Source: Endozoicomonas sp. G2_1 (GTDB lineage: Bacteria > Pseudomonadota > Gammaproteobacteria > Enterobacterales > Alteromonadaceae). Taken from it: a DNA stretch of 64,000 nucleotides. The DNA lies in contig NZ_JAGHQT010000001.1 of NCBI RefSeq assembly GCF_017744155.1, positions 599,927 to 663,926 on the forward strand, read 5' to 3'. The position numbers and the translations under genes were made by a program. Positions 1 to 8,742 of the stretch are shown here, in pieces. The notes beneath the pieces were generated by a model. The model saw only the letters and a program-made list of their open reading frames with translations, was not told the DNA's origin and searched no databases. How positions within the stretch are numbered: position 1 is the first letter of the stretch; each line of letters opens with the position of its first letter.

Positions 1-2147
1 GAAACACCAGCAAATTTGCTATCTCGTTGCCAATCAAGTGACAATACAGCTAAGTCTTCAGCTGAACCGAAAACGGTATTGCCTGTAGGGAATGCTGATG
101 GCCCATCAGCGTATTCAGAGTCGTTTGATGTGAATGAACTATACAAAGTCAATTCATCTGAGATGTACCATGTTAGCGCAGCTTCTACACCTGTTGACTC
201 AATACCACCTGCGTTGATAAAAGAACCATTTGTTCCAACTAGGAAGTCGATACCCGCATCAGGTGAATCCGGGGCAATAAATACAAGACGATTTTCAAAA
301 CTAATGTCGTAGTAAGTCACACTTGCTTCAATTGCATCAGAGCTATAACGCAAACCAACATCAATATTGTCTGCTGTTTCAGGCTCAATATTAGTCAACT
401 GTGAAGCGTCGCGTTCTAGTACAGAATCTTTGATAGCTGCAAAGTTTTCTGCATAACCAGCAAAAAATTCTAACCCTTCAACACCCGTGTTAAATACAAC
501 ACCACCAGAGAACAAAACATCTGAATCAGAGTCAACGTTTAGCACCTGCGCACTAGAATTGAGATTATCTGTGCGATCTAAATCTACTAAGAACTTCTTA
601 GCACCTAAGCGAACTTTACCCCAGCCCATATCGAGTTCGTCTTCTAAGTAGAACATTTTGGTGTCTACAGTAAAGCTGCGATCGTATTGCACCCAGTAAG
701 GTGTGTTGTCAAACTCAAAGCTTGTACGTGAATCGATGATTTTGTGCCAATCACGATACTCGTCACGCTCGTAATCTTCATACCAAATACCACCGCGTAG
801 GGTGTTAGTCATATCATTAAAGTCAGTGTACAACGCAAAATCTGCATTAAAGCCAAAACGCTCTTTACCATAATGAGTATGACGATATGAACCAACAGGC
901 ACCGAGCCAGCTGGGAAACAGTTTGGATCTAAGTGTAAGTTACTCGCTTCATTTACGTTAGGCGTACTTGGATCGTCATTACGGGTACCGCCGTATGGGG
1001 CAGTTAAAGATGAACAGCTCAAAGATACTGGTGTTAAACCAACACCGTCACGAGTGACATAACCGATTTGACCTAGTGGTGTACCGCCAAAAACAGTATT
1101 CCCAGAAACAAGTTCAGAGTGAGGTTGGTTAGCGCCATCATCTGTAACATCTACCACATAAGGAGGAACCCAGTCACCGCGTCCTGAGTTGTCGTGATAA
1201 TAAACGTTACCTGACACTTCATAAGTCCCACCCACATATTCTGCTTTTAGGTAAGCAAAAATATTTTCGCGTAAGGTAGACCAACCACGGCGATACGTTT
1301 GGTCGACAAATGGAATACCGGCCCAATCTTCAGTTAGTCGGTCCCATTCTGGGTTTGCATTAAATTGAGCAAGGCTAACACGTTGATAATTGTCTTCATG
1401 AGTATCATCGTAAGAAAAGTAACCAGTAAACTCGATATCATCAATAATGCTAATTACTTTAGCAGCATAATGGTCGCGAGTATTTTCGGCAGCTTGTTGA
1501 ATAAAATCACTGCTTTCAGTGCTTGAAAGACTGAACCAGGCATAAGTGTCTTTAAAAATTTCACCCGTATCGTAACGAGCAAAGAATTTTTGACCATCAA
1601 ATTCAGCAAGCGTTAGGCTGACTGTTGCTTTTTCTTCTGATTCTGGATCTGTAGTGGTGAAATTAAGTGTACCACCTAGCGCTTCATGTGAACGCGAAGC
1701 AATATCGGCTGTACCTTGCGACACCTGTACCGTGCCCAAGTTTTCAGTATCGATGTAACGATTGGCTTTTGCGCCGCCGCCGTAGTTAGAGTTACCATTG
1801 GCAATGCCATCAATGGTAATACCAATTTGTTGCTCATCTAAGCTCAATTGAAAGCCGCGAACAGACACAGTAGTTGACCAATCGTCAGCGCCAAAGGTAT
1901 CACCTTCATTGATCAATACGCCAGGCAGATTATCAATAACAGCTAAAGCACTCGTCATCGCCGTTTGCTGCTTAAACATTTCTTCTGGTGTTTCGTTATT
2001 TGCGTATGAAACACTTTTACCGACAACGGTAATTTCTTCAATGATTTGATCTTCGGTTTTAACTTTGTCGTCTTCAGCAAAAGCTTGCATTGATAAAGCA
2101 GATAACACTGCCAATGCAATCGCACTTTTAGGTGATGGAGTTTTCAT
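1..2147 (-). CDS. TonB-dependent outer-membrane receptor (C-terminus beyond the window edge)
   Basis: I translated this frame from the sequence: it is open from an ATG at 2147 to base 1 without a stop, giving about 715 residues. A signal peptide ends in AFA about residue 24. Next come a TonB-box-like stretch (EEITVVGKS, about 38-46) and a plug domain (about 45-165) with the phrases LPGVLINEGDTFG, VSVRGF and DGIANGNSNYGGG, then repeated aromatic-rich beta strands typical of a 22-strand barrel. A GGGA Shine-Dalgarno lies 7 nt before the ATG. Such receptors import siderophores, vitamin B12, glycans or other large ligands using TonB energy. The ligand cannot be told from sequence alone, and the final barrel strands are missing. 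Confidence 0.9.
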   Translation of the reverse strand, partial: MKTPSPKSAIALAVLSALSMQAFAEDDKVKTEDQIIEEITVVGKSVSYANNETPEEMFKQQTAMTSALAVIDNLPGVLINEGDTFGADDWSTTVSVRGFQLSLDEQQIGITIDGIANGNSNYGGGAKANRYIDTENLGTVQVSQGTADIASRSHEALGGTLNFTTTDPESEEKATVSLTLAEFDGQKFFARYDTGEIFKDTYAWFSLSSTESSDFIQQAAENTRDHYAAKVISIIDDIEFTGYFSYDDTHEDNYQRVSLAQFNANPEWDRLTEDWAGIPFVDQTYRRGWSTLRENIFAYLKAEYVGGTYEVSGNVYYHDNSGRGDWVPPYVVDVTDDGANQPHSELVSGNTVFGGTPLGQIGYVTRDGVGLTPVSLSCSSLTAPYGGTRNDDPSTPNVNEASNLHLDPNCFPAGSVPVGSYRHTHYGKERFGFNADFALYTDFNDMTNTLRGGIWYEDYERDEYRDWHKIIDSRTSFEFDNTPYWVQYDRSFTVDTKMFYLEDELDMGWGKVRLGAKKFLVDLDRTDNLNSSAQVLNVDSDSDVLFSGGVVFNTGVEGLEFFAGYAENFAAIKDSVLERDASQLTNIEPETADNIDVGLRYSSDAIEASVTYYDISFENRLVFIAPDSPDAGIDFLVGTNGSFINAGGIESTGVEAALTWYISDELTLYSSFTSNDSEYADGPSAFPTGNTVFGSAEDLAVLSLDWQRDSKFAGV

Positions 2148-2385
2148 GTTTTATCCCAATGATTTATTTATAAGTTTTACTGCCGCGCATTGTAGGAGTG
2201 CATTGTGACAGTTCAGTTACACCTAAATTAACGAACGTTGAAGATAACATGACGTCACTGTGAAAGAAGAATCACAGTAATATTAATATCGTAGATATTT
2301 TCAACAAAAACTCAGTAAAACAAATCGCTATGCTAAAAGCTAACGTAACTGTTAAACATAAATAGTAGAATACAAAACGAATGGG

Positions 2386-2940
2386 ATGTTAATGACAAAG
2401 CTTAGAGTAACCATAACCCAAGTTATCACTTTGATCGTCACACTGCTTGTACTGAGTGCTTGCAGCAGCCAATACCCGAACCAAACGCTTGTTGGACAGA
2501 CATTCCCACAAGTAAATGGTGAAACACTGACCAAGCAAAAGGTCGTATTACCACAACATTTCAATAACCAAACCACCATATTACTTATCGGCTATGTTCA
2601 AGACAGTCAGTTCGATATTGATCGATGGCTTATTGCTCTGGATATGACTGAAGTGACAACACCAGTATTTGAGCTTCCCACTATTAAAGGTATGTTGCCA
2701 CGTATGTTCGAGACAACCATTAACAACGGCATGCGCAAAGGTATTCCTAAAGAGTTGTGGCAAGGTGTCATCACTATTTATCAGGACGGTGATAAAATTC
2801 AGCGCTTAACGGGCAACCAAAACCCTAACAACGCTCGAGTAGTATTACTCAACCGTGACAACAATATTGTTTATTTTTACGACCGTGGGTTTTCAGTGAG
2901 TGCGCTCAATGAACTAAGAACTCAAATCGATAAAAATTAA
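2386..2940 (+). CDS. Small predicted lipoprotein, possibly thioredoxin-fold (ATP10/YtfJ-like)
   Basis: This 184-residue protein starts with a hydrophobic segment and a lipobox LSAC, with the acylated Cys at about residue 26, so it should be a lipoprotein. The mature part has the pattern of a thioredoxin-like fold without a CxxC (VGQTFPQVNG, then TILLIGYVQDSQFDIDRW, then VVLLNRDNNIVYFYDRG), reminiscent of the ATP10/YtfJ type. That assignment is inference. An in-frame ATG at 2392 is an equally possible start; neither has a strong Shine-Dalgarno. It lies 74 bp upstream of pldA on the same strand, so the two may be co-transcribed. Function unknown. Confidence 0.75.
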   Translation: MLMTKLRVTITQVITLIVTLLVLSACSSQYPNQTLVGQTFPQVNGETLTKQKVVLPQHFNNQTTILLIGYVQDSQFDIDRWLIALDMTEVTTPVFELPTIKGMLPRMFETTINNGMRKGIPKELWQGVITIYQDGDKIQRLTGNQNPNNARVVLLNRDNNIVYFYDRGFSVSALNELRTQIDKN

Positions 2941-3014
2941 TATTAAAGCAATACGTAAGAAGTACAGATAACATATAATACGGGGAGATATTGCAAACAG
3001 CAGGAGCGAATTGC

Positions 3015-4073
3015 GTGCTCAAAACAACTTTCACATTTTTGCCAATAATTGCTGGTATTAGTGCCACTTGTTTTTCTGTGAACGGGGCTCAGTTATCGGC
3101 GCTAGATTCTTGTTTACTCGACGCCATCAAACAGGCAGACCAAACTCAAACGGTTGCCGAGCTGAACGCACAGTGTAATCAACAAGACGATAGTAATGAA
3201 TCGAAAGTAATTGAACAGGTTGCAAAAACAACTGTTGCTTCAAATAACCTGACAAAAACGCGACAAGGACTGATCTCAAAACGCATATCTAGCGAAAGCA
3301 AAACTGAAAATGAATTATTTGTGCTCACCCCACACCTAATGAATTACATTTTACCGGCGTTAACAACCAACGATATCAATACCAATGCCTACCAGAGCTT
3401 TCCTGAGTTTCAAGACAACTTTGAAGATGTCGAGAGTAAGTTTCAGCTCAGCATTAAGGTGCCATTAACCGACAATATTTTTATTCCGGGTGATAAGTTT
3501 TACTTCGCTTTCACGTTAAAAGCCTGGTGGCAAATATACTCAGACAATATTTCAAAGCCGTTTAGAGAAACCAACTACAAGCCTGAAGTATTTTATCTAG
3601 CACCGTTGAATTGGCATCCTCTCGAGGGAAATACAGGCTTTACGGTTGGTTTAGAGCACGAATCCAATGGTCGAAGCCAAGCCTTATCGCGCAGTTGGAA
3701 CCGAGTGTACGCCAGCTTCTTGTTTGAAAAGGACAACTTCGCCTTATCCTTTAAACCCTGGTGGCGTTTGCCAGAAGACGAAAAGCGTTTTGTCGGCGAC
3801 CCCAAAGGTGATGACAACCCAGACATCCTCGATTTCATGGGCCACTTCGAGTTATTTGCTGCTTATAAATGGGACGAATATGAGCTAAGTGTTAAAGCGC
3901 GAGAAAATTTCGCCCGCCACCATGGCGCAATTGAACTCGGCTTTACTTTTCCACTTTGGGGTAAGTTTATTGGCTATGCAACAGCGTTCAACGGCTACGG
4001 CGAGAGCTTAATTGACTACAACCACAAACAAACCCGTATCGGTATCGGTGTAGCACTCAATAATATTTTGTAA
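3015..4073 (+). CDS. pldA: Outer-membrane phospholipase A1
   Basis: This enzyme hydrolyses phospholipids that have moved to the outer leaflet of the outer membrane. The catalytic triad pattern is visible: HES at residues 215-217 and Asn at 229 (SWNRVY). The spacing between His, Ser and Asn is the same as in E. coli OMPLA (His142, Ser144, Asn156). The C-terminus ends in a barrel strand with aliphatic and Asn residues. I prefer the GTG at 3015, which has AGGAG 8 nt upstream and opens directly into a signal peptide. The longer reading from TTG 2991 has GGGGAG very close to it. Residues about 40-105 form a Gln/Ser/Thr-rich linker not typical of the E. coli protein. 352 residues from this start. 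Confidence 0.88.
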   Translation: MLKTTFTFLPIIAGISATCFSVNGAQLSALDSCLLDAIKQADQTQTVAELNAQCNQQDDSNESKVIEQVAKTTVASNNLTKTRQGLISKRISSESKTENELFVLTPHLMNYILPALTTNDINTNAYQSFPEFQDNFEDVESKFQLSIKVPLTDNIFIPGDKFYFAFTLKAWWQIYSDNISKPFRETNYKPEVFYLAPLNWHPLEGNTGFTVGLEHESNGRSQALSRSWNRVYASFLFEKDNFALSFKPWWRLPEDEKRFVGDPKGDDNPDILDFMGHFELFAAYKWDEYELSVKARENFARHHGAIELGFTFPLWGKFIGYATAFNGYGESLIDYNHKQTRIGIGVALNNIL

Positions 4074-4144
4074 ACGAACCTATGCAGCCAATACAAGGAT
4101 GTATGAAGTAATCTAAGTTTGATGCGTTGAGGGGGAGCACGAAG

Positions 4145-4220
4145 TGGTGCCCAGAGGCGGAATCGAACCACCGACACGGGGATTTTCAATCCCCTGCTCT
4201 ACCGACTGAGCTATCTGGGC
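4145..4220 (-). tRNA. tRNA-Phe (GAA anticodon), encoded CCA
   Basis: A 76-nt cloverleaf reads on the minus strand: acceptor GCCCAGA pairs with TCTGGGC, D-arm GCTC/GAGC, anticodon stem GGGGA/TCCCC with loop TTGAAAA (anticodon GAA), T-arm ending GGTTCGATTCC, and genomic CCA. It is identical over all 76 nt to the copy at 20194-20269 on the other strand. Confidence 0.97.
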
Positions 4221-4249
4221 TTATCTGAGTGTATTAAAAATCTGTAATC

Positions 4250-4300
4250 TAGGGATTTTCAATAAAATTCCCAAAAGCTCTATCAACAGAACAATCGGGC
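4250..4300 (-). pseudogene. Degenerate second tRNA-Phe (relic of a tandem duplication)
   Basis: Immediately upstream of the tRNA-Phe, in the same orientation, the sequence repeats its landmarks in order: flank AGATAAGCCC, a D-arm-like segment ending GATAGAGC (intact gene GGTAGAGC), and the anticodon-loop segment ATTGAAAATCCC. Acceptor, anticodon stem and T-arm pairing are lost, and the segment between D-arm and anticodon is expanded. It reads as a decayed tandem copy lying between the tRNA promoter and the functional gene. This is my alignment by eye. Confidence 0.55.
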
Positions 4301-4358
4301 TTATCTAGCGATAATTTTACAACTAACAAGTTAAATGGTTTAACTTGAAAGAGCGCGT

Positions 4359-4387
4359 ATCATATAGTGCTTTCTTTACACTGACAA
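4359..4387 (-). promoter_or_regulatory. Predicted sigma-70 promoter for tRNA-Phe
   Basis: On the minus strand: -35 TTGTCA (4387-4382), a 17-bp spacer and -10 TATGAT (4364-4359), followed by a GC-rich discriminator ACGCGC as in stringently controlled stable-RNA promoters. The start would lie about 130 nt before the mature tRNA, leaving room for the decayed first copy. Confidence 0.6.
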
Positions 4388-4549
4388 CCCCTTTTTTAAC
4401 GAATTATTAAGATTATCAAACGCTTTAACTCAATTGAACAAAAAGCAACACAAAAGCGTACAAACATCAACCAAATCATATTCACATAATGATACAAATA
4501 ATTCTCTCAAGGAATCTTACAATACTTTTTATATTGAATATTTAATGAT

Positions 4550-4568
4550 AAAAATAACAATCATTATC
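4550..4568 (+). promoter_or_regulatory. Fur-box-like site upstream of cytochrome b561/yceI
   Basis: This 19-bp segment matches 15 of 19 positions of the classic Fur consensus, with a perfect right half (AATCATTATC). It lies about 120 bp before the cytochrome b561 start in a very AT-rich stretch, so a chance match is possible. Confidence 0.4.
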
Positions 4569-4690
4569 ATAAAAGCAATAACGATTCGATAATATCGAAT
4601 TTTTATAGCTAAATTATGCGATTTAAATTCTATAAAATAAGATTACACTAGCAAATAAATAACGCCGCTAACATTTAACAAAGTAACACT

Positions 4691-5230
4691 ATGTGGAAAG
4701 ATTCAAAACAAAATTACGGCATCATCAGTAAAAGTTTGCATTGGTTATCAGCCATCACCATCATCGGCTTGTTTGCAGCTGGCTACTGGATGGTTGACTT
4801 AACTTATTACAGCCAGTGGTATAAAACCGCACCTCATTGGCACAAAAGCGTTGGTATATTGCTGTTACTCGCCACGGTATTACGTCTTGCTTGGCGCATC
4901 TTAACAACTAGCCCTGAGCCAATAGCCAATCACTCAAAACTAGTTAAAACGCTTTCAGCATTTGTGCACTGGTTACTCTACGCGTTAATGCTCATCATTA
5001 TGATCACCGGATATTTGATTTCAACCGCCGATGAAAGGGCAATTGAGGTATTTAACTGGTTTAGTGTGCCATCTTTCGGCGAGTTATTTGCCAATCAGGC
5101 CGATATTGCTGGCGCTATTCACGAATACGGTGCTTATAGCATTTTGGCAATTGCAACACTACACGCAATTGCCGCGATAAAACATCACGTTGTCGACAAA
5201 GACAACACCCTAATGAGAATGATTAAATAA
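4691..5230 (+). CDS. Cytochrome b561 family membrane protein
   Basis: A 179-residue protein with four predicted transmembrane helices (about 16-36, 51-69, 88-111, 145-163). Histidines that could ligate two b hemes are placed in these helices or next to them: His17, His49/His51, His93, His144 and His158. The length and pattern fit the bacterial CybB family, inner-membrane b-type cytochromes that oxidise quinol or pass electrons to periplasmic partners. It ends 20 bp before the YceI gene, an arrangement common in Proteobacteria, so the two probably form an operon. The Fur-like site upstream suggests iron-responsive control, but that is inference. Confidence 0.88.
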   Translation: MWKDSKQNYGIISKSLHWLSAITIIGLFAAGYWMVDLTYYSQWYKTAPHWHKSVGILLLLATVLRLAWRILTTSPEPIANHSKLVKTLSAFVHWLLYALMLIIMITGYLISTADERAIEVFNWFSVPSFGELFANQADIAGAIHEYGAYSILAIATLHAIAAIKHHVVDKDNTLMRMIK

Positions 5231-5250
5231 CGACAACTTAAGGAATTTCC

Positions 5251-5811
5251 ATGAAAAAATTACTATGCGCGGCTGCGCTAGCGACATCGGTTTTGAGCAT
5301 GCCATCTATGGCTGCTGACTACGTAGTTGACACCAAAGGTGCACATGCATCAATTAACTTTAAAGTGAAACACTTAGGCTATAGCTGGTTAACAGGCCGC
5401 TTTAACAATTTTGACGGTAATTTCAGCTACGATGACAACAATATTGCCGCCAGCAAAATCAATATCAATATTGATACTACTAGTGTTGATTCAAACCACG
5501 CTGAGCGCGACAAGCATTTGCGCAATGACGACTTTTTACATGTAGATAAATTTTCAACAGCGAAATTTGTCAGTAAAAAAGTACAAGATATGGGTAATGG
5601 CAAACTTAAAGTCACTGGTGATTTAACTTTGCAAGGTATGACCAAAGAGATCGTTATCGACGCAGTCAAAATTGGCGAAGGTAAAGATCCATGGGGCGGC
5701 TATCGCGCTGGCTTTTCTGGCACAACCTCAATCAAGATGGCTGACTTTGGCTACAAAATGGACTTTGGTGAAGTCTTGTTTGATTTACACGTAGAAGGCG
5801 TTCGCAAGTAA
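5251..5811 (+). CDS. yceI: YceI family periplasmic lipid-binding protein
   Basis: A 186-residue secreted protein with a signal peptide ending SMA at about residue 21. The mature part shows the YceI signature: YVVDTKGAHASINFKVKHLG at the start, then DTTSVDSNHAERDKHLRNDDF, LTLQGMTKEI, and an FGYKMDFGEVLFDLHVEG ending. YceI proteins form a lipocalin-like barrel that holds a long isoprenoid, such as a quinone derivative. The partner cytochrome b561 lies directly upstream. An AAGGAA Shine-Dalgarno is 5 nt from the ATG. The gene ends before a strong hairpin at 5844-5871. Confidence 0.92.
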   Translation: MKKLLCAAALATSVLSMPSMAADYVVDTKGAHASINFKVKHLGYSWLTGRFNNFDGNFSYDDNNIAASKININIDTTSVDSNHAERDKHLRNDDFLHVDKFSTAKFVSKKVQDMGNGKLKVTGDLTLQGMTKEIVIDAVKIGEGKDPWGGYRAGFSGTTSIKMADFGYKMDFGEVLFDLHVEGVRK

Positions 5812-5843
5812 TTTGTCAACAGCACTTTACCCGCCAAAATTTG

Positions 5844-5871
5844 CCAACAGCGCTCTGTAAAGCGCTGTTGG
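5844..5871 (+). terminator. Hairpin after yceI
   Basis: A perfect 11-bp stem (CCAACAGCGCT / AGCGCTGTTGG) with a 6-nt loop sits between convergent genes. There is no T-run after it, so it is a plausible but not canonical terminator. Confidence 0.5.
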
Positions 5872-5915
5872 TTCATCAATCCCCTATCACTGGATAACCC
5901 CAGCATTCGCTAAAG

Positions 5916-8114
5916 TTAAGCTGACAAGTTAAATGGCAACTGCCGCAAACGTTGACCCGTTGCCGCAAATACAGCATTGCCAATCGCAGCAGCAATCGGT
6001 GGTAATCCCGGCTCACCAACACCGGTTGGCGCTACTTTCGACTCCACTAAATGGACATCAATATCAGGACTTTGGTTAATTCTCAGCATTTGATAATCGT
6101 GAAAATTTGATTGACTAACACGCCCTTCAACAATATCTATACTGCCGTATAAAGCGGCAGTAATACCAAACAATATGCCACCTTCCATTTGTGCTTTAAC
6201 AATATTTGGATTCACGACGATACCGCAATCAACGGCACAGGTAACTTTGTGAATGCGAATTTGCCCTTGCTCAACAGATAACTCAACCACTTGAGCAACA
6301 TACGTTTTAAGCGATTTGTGTACCGCAACACCGTGAACGTGACCAGCGGGTAGCTTTTGCCCCCAGCCAGCTTTTTGGGTGGCCAGTTTTAAGGTGTTTT
6401 GCAAACGCTCTTCGGCTAAATGGGCAAGGCGAAAATCAAAGGGATCTCGCTCGGTTAGCTGAGCAATTTCATCGATAAAGCTCTCTTTAAAAAAGCCGCT
6501 GTGGGAGTGGCCAACTGCTCGCCAATAACCATTGCGAACACCGGGGTCATAGGTAATTTGCCTAACCTCTTTGTGCGCCACTTGGTAGTCTTCAAAAAGT
6601 CCTTCAACACTTGAGCTTTCTGCGTACCAATCGTTAACAACTTTACCACCAACCCCTGCTAACCAGCTTGAAACACCAGATGGAAACAGCTCAGGTAACA
6701 TTGCCGGGACAGCTTCTTTTAGCTGATATGGAAAAATATTAGGACCTGAGCGTTTAACGCTATAACAACTGAGCTGACCGTTTTCGTCGACACCAGCCTC
6801 AAATTTTACCATCGACGGCGGTCGATAGTAGTCGTTGCGAATATCGTCTTCACGAGACCAAACTAACTGCACTGGCCCTTCAACTTGTTTGGCAATTTCA
6901 ACCGCTTCTAAAATAAAATCAATACCGACTCGACGACCAAAGCCACCGCCAATAAAGTGGTTGTGAAACTGAACTCGCTCGCGATCGATATCGAGTAACT
7001 GAGCGACACCGTTGCGCGCGAACTCGGGTGATTGGCTGCCAACCCAAACTTGGCAACCAGAGGCGGTAACTTCGGCGCTGCAATTCATCGGTTCCATGGT
7101 TGCATGTGCTAAATACGGCGCATAGTAAGTGGCACTGTGACGTTTGCTGGCCGTTGCCAACGCTTTACGGCCTCGCCCTGACTTATGGGCTTTAATGCCT
7201 GATTCGGTGGCAATTTTACTGGCTAGAATATCGGGTAGTTCGGCTGAATTAAACGCTGCTAGTTCACTGGTTTGCCAATTAGTCACAACCAAAGCCGCAG
7301 CTTTTTTTGCCTGCCATAAATGCTCGGCAACGACTGCGATACCCGAAGAAATTGCAAAAATATCAACAATACCTGCTTGCTGCTTTGCACGGGTTGCATC
7401 GAAATCTTTTACCTTGCCATTGATCACTGGCGCGTGAATAACTACTGCTCGTTTGGCCTTTGTCAATTTCGCATCAATGCTAAAACGCGCTGTACCAGTA
7501 ACTTTAGCTAAGGCATCGTTGCGCTGACTGTCTTTACCAATATATTTAAATTGGCTATCAGTAACTAAAGGAGCACCTTTTACTGATTCAATCTTAGCCG
7601 CGGTGGCAACAAAATCGCCCAGAGGATACGCCTTAGTACCGTGCCAAATAAAACCATCTCGACACGTTAGCTGCTGCGGGGCGATTGCCAGTTGCTGCGC
7701 TGCCGCTTTTAATAATGTCGCTCGGGTGTCAGCCGCAGCTTGGCGCAGTGGTAAATAGTGATCTCGAATACTACTACTGCCCCAAGTACCCTGCGCGCCG
7801 TAGCTCAAGTTGTTATAGGTTTTGTGAACCGGGGCAAAATAAACCTTAATTTTGTCAACCTTGATATCGAGTTCTTCTGCAATCAAAGTGGCTAAACCGT
7901 GATGGACACCTTGCCCCATTTCGTCGCGCGGCAAAATAAAGTGAATCTCGCTTTGACTGGTCACTTGAACAAAGCCATCGTGAACATAATGTTCATCGCC
8001 AATGTTTGCTAATGCTGGGTTACTCGCCGCACAACTAGCAAGAGGAACTGACATCACAAAACACGAAGCAGTACTTGCGGTAATTTTCAAAAAATCGCGT
8101 CTTGACCTTGCCAT
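5916..8114 (-). CDS. iorB: Molybdenum hydroxylase large subunit, isoquinoline 1-oxidoreductase (IorB) type, Tat-exported
   Basis: A 732-residue protein with an N-terminal twin-arginine signal (RRDFLK at residues 4-9) followed by a hydrophobic stretch, so it should be moved folded to the periplasm. The body matches the xanthine oxidase/IorB superfamily: GGFGRRVGIDF in the molybdopterin-binding part and GVGEPGLPPIAAA near the C-terminus, with the catalytic Glu expected there. These enzymes hydroxylate aromatic N-heterocycles or aldehydes with water as oxygen source. The substrate cannot be predicted. It overlaps the upstream 2Fe-2S subunit by one base (TAATG). No XdhC-type maturation gene or cytochrome c subunit lies beside it. 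Confidence 0.88.
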   Translation of the reverse strand: MARSRRDFLKITASTASCFVMSVPLASCAASNPALANIGDEHYVHDGFVQVTSQSEIHFILPRDEMGQGVHHGLATLIAEELDIKVDKIKVYFAPVHKTYNNLSYGAQGTWGSSSIRDHYLPLRQAAADTRATLLKAAAQQLAIAPQQLTCRDGFIWHGTKAYPLGDFVATAAKIESVKGAPLVTDSQFKYIGKDSQRNDALAKVTGTARFSIDAKLTKAKRAVVIHAPVINGKVKDFDATRAKQQAGIVDIFAISSGIAVVAEHLWQAKKAAALVVTNWQTSELAAFNSAELPDILASKIATESGIKAHKSGRGRKALATASKRHSATYYAPYLAHATMEPMNCSAEVTASGCQVWVGSQSPEFARNGVAQLLDIDRERVQFHNHFIGGGFGRRVGIDFILEAVEIAKQVEGPVQLVWSREDDIRNDYYRPPSMVKFEAGVDENGQLSCYSVKRSGPNIFPYQLKEAVPAMLPELFPSGVSSWLAGVGGKVVNDWYAESSSVEGLFEDYQVAHKEVRQITYDPGVRNGYWRAVGHSHSGFFKESFIDEIAQLTERDPFDFRLAHLAEERLQNTLKLATQKAGWGQKLPAGHVHGVAVHKSLKTYVAQVVELSVEQGQIRIHKVTCAVDCGIVVNPNIVKAQMEGGILFGITAALYGSIDIVEGRVSQSNFHDYQMLRINQSPDIDVHLVESKVAPTGVGEPGLPPIAAAIGNAVFAATGQRLRQLPFNLSA

Positions 8115-8608
8115 TAGCTTTGCTCCTGCTCAGGATCATAAAAAGACACGGTTTGCTGGCTGCTGGCAGCGCGTTTAATCGCTCGTTTGATTCGAGGATA
8201 AGTGCCGCATCGACAAATATTCCCCTGCATTGCCGCGTCAATTTCTTGATCGTTTGGCTTTGTATTATTTGCCAATAAAGCGGTCGCCGACATAATTTGC
8301 CCCGGCTGACAGTAACCGCATTGCGGTACATTCTCGTCGAGCCATGCCTGCTGTACTGGGTGTAACTGTTGCCCCGACGACAACCCTTCAATCGTGGTCA
8401 CTTGTCGACCTTGTGCGGCGCTAACCGGCAAAACACAGGTTCTAACCGCAGCGCCATCTAAGTGCATGGTGCAAGCTCCGCAAAGCCCCATACCACAACC
8501 AAATTTACTACCAGTTAATTGCAGCATTTCCCGCACTACCCACAACAATGGCGCATCAGGGCTAACATCGAGTTCAACTGGTTGTTGGTTAAGCCAAAAC
8601 TTAATCAT
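8114..8608 (-). CDS. iorA: 2Fe-2S small subunit of the molybdenum hydroxylase (IorA type)
   Basis: This 164-residue protein carries both iron-sulfur clusters of the family. The plant-ferredoxin-type set is Cys38, Cys43, Cys46 and Cys58. The second set is Cys97/Cys100 (CGYCQPGQ) and Cys132/Cys134 (CRCGTY) in the helical C-terminal domain. It passes electrons from the molybdenum site of the large subunit. It has no export signal of its own, so it would ride with the Tat-tagged partner. It is the first gene of the two-gene unit and is translationally coupled to the large subunit. Confidence 0.92.
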   Translation of the reverse strand: MIKFWLNQQPVELDVSPDAPLLWVVREMLQLTGSKFGCGMGLCGACTMHLDGAAVRTCVLPVSAAQGRQVTTIEGLSSGQQLHPVQQAWLDENVPQCGYCQPGQIMSATALLANNTKPNDQEIDAAMQGNICRCGTYPRIKRAIKRAASSQQTVSFYDPEQEQS

Positions 8609-8742
8609 ATTTATTTTCCAGACAAGAGCAGGTCGTTATAAACAACTAGCGTTCAAACACCCGTTTGAATAATAGTTCAAGTATAGAGTAATACAGTGGC
8701 AAGTAAACTGACTAATAGAATGAGTTCGGTCGTGTGAACTAA

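Larger units (their letters stand above)
4221..4690. other. Gene-free AT-rich region between tRNA-Phe and cytochrome b561
   Basis: These 470 bp hold no convincing ORF. They contain the tRNA-Phe relic and its promoter (minus strand) in the left half and the Fur-box-like site in the right half. The rest is AT-rich with no further hairpin or repeat that I can support. Confidence 0.7.

Noticed and set aside
16..312. Plus-strand ORF of 98 codons at the left edge
   Set aside because: It is the antisense shadow of the TonB-dependent receptor, which is open through the same region with a strong family match.
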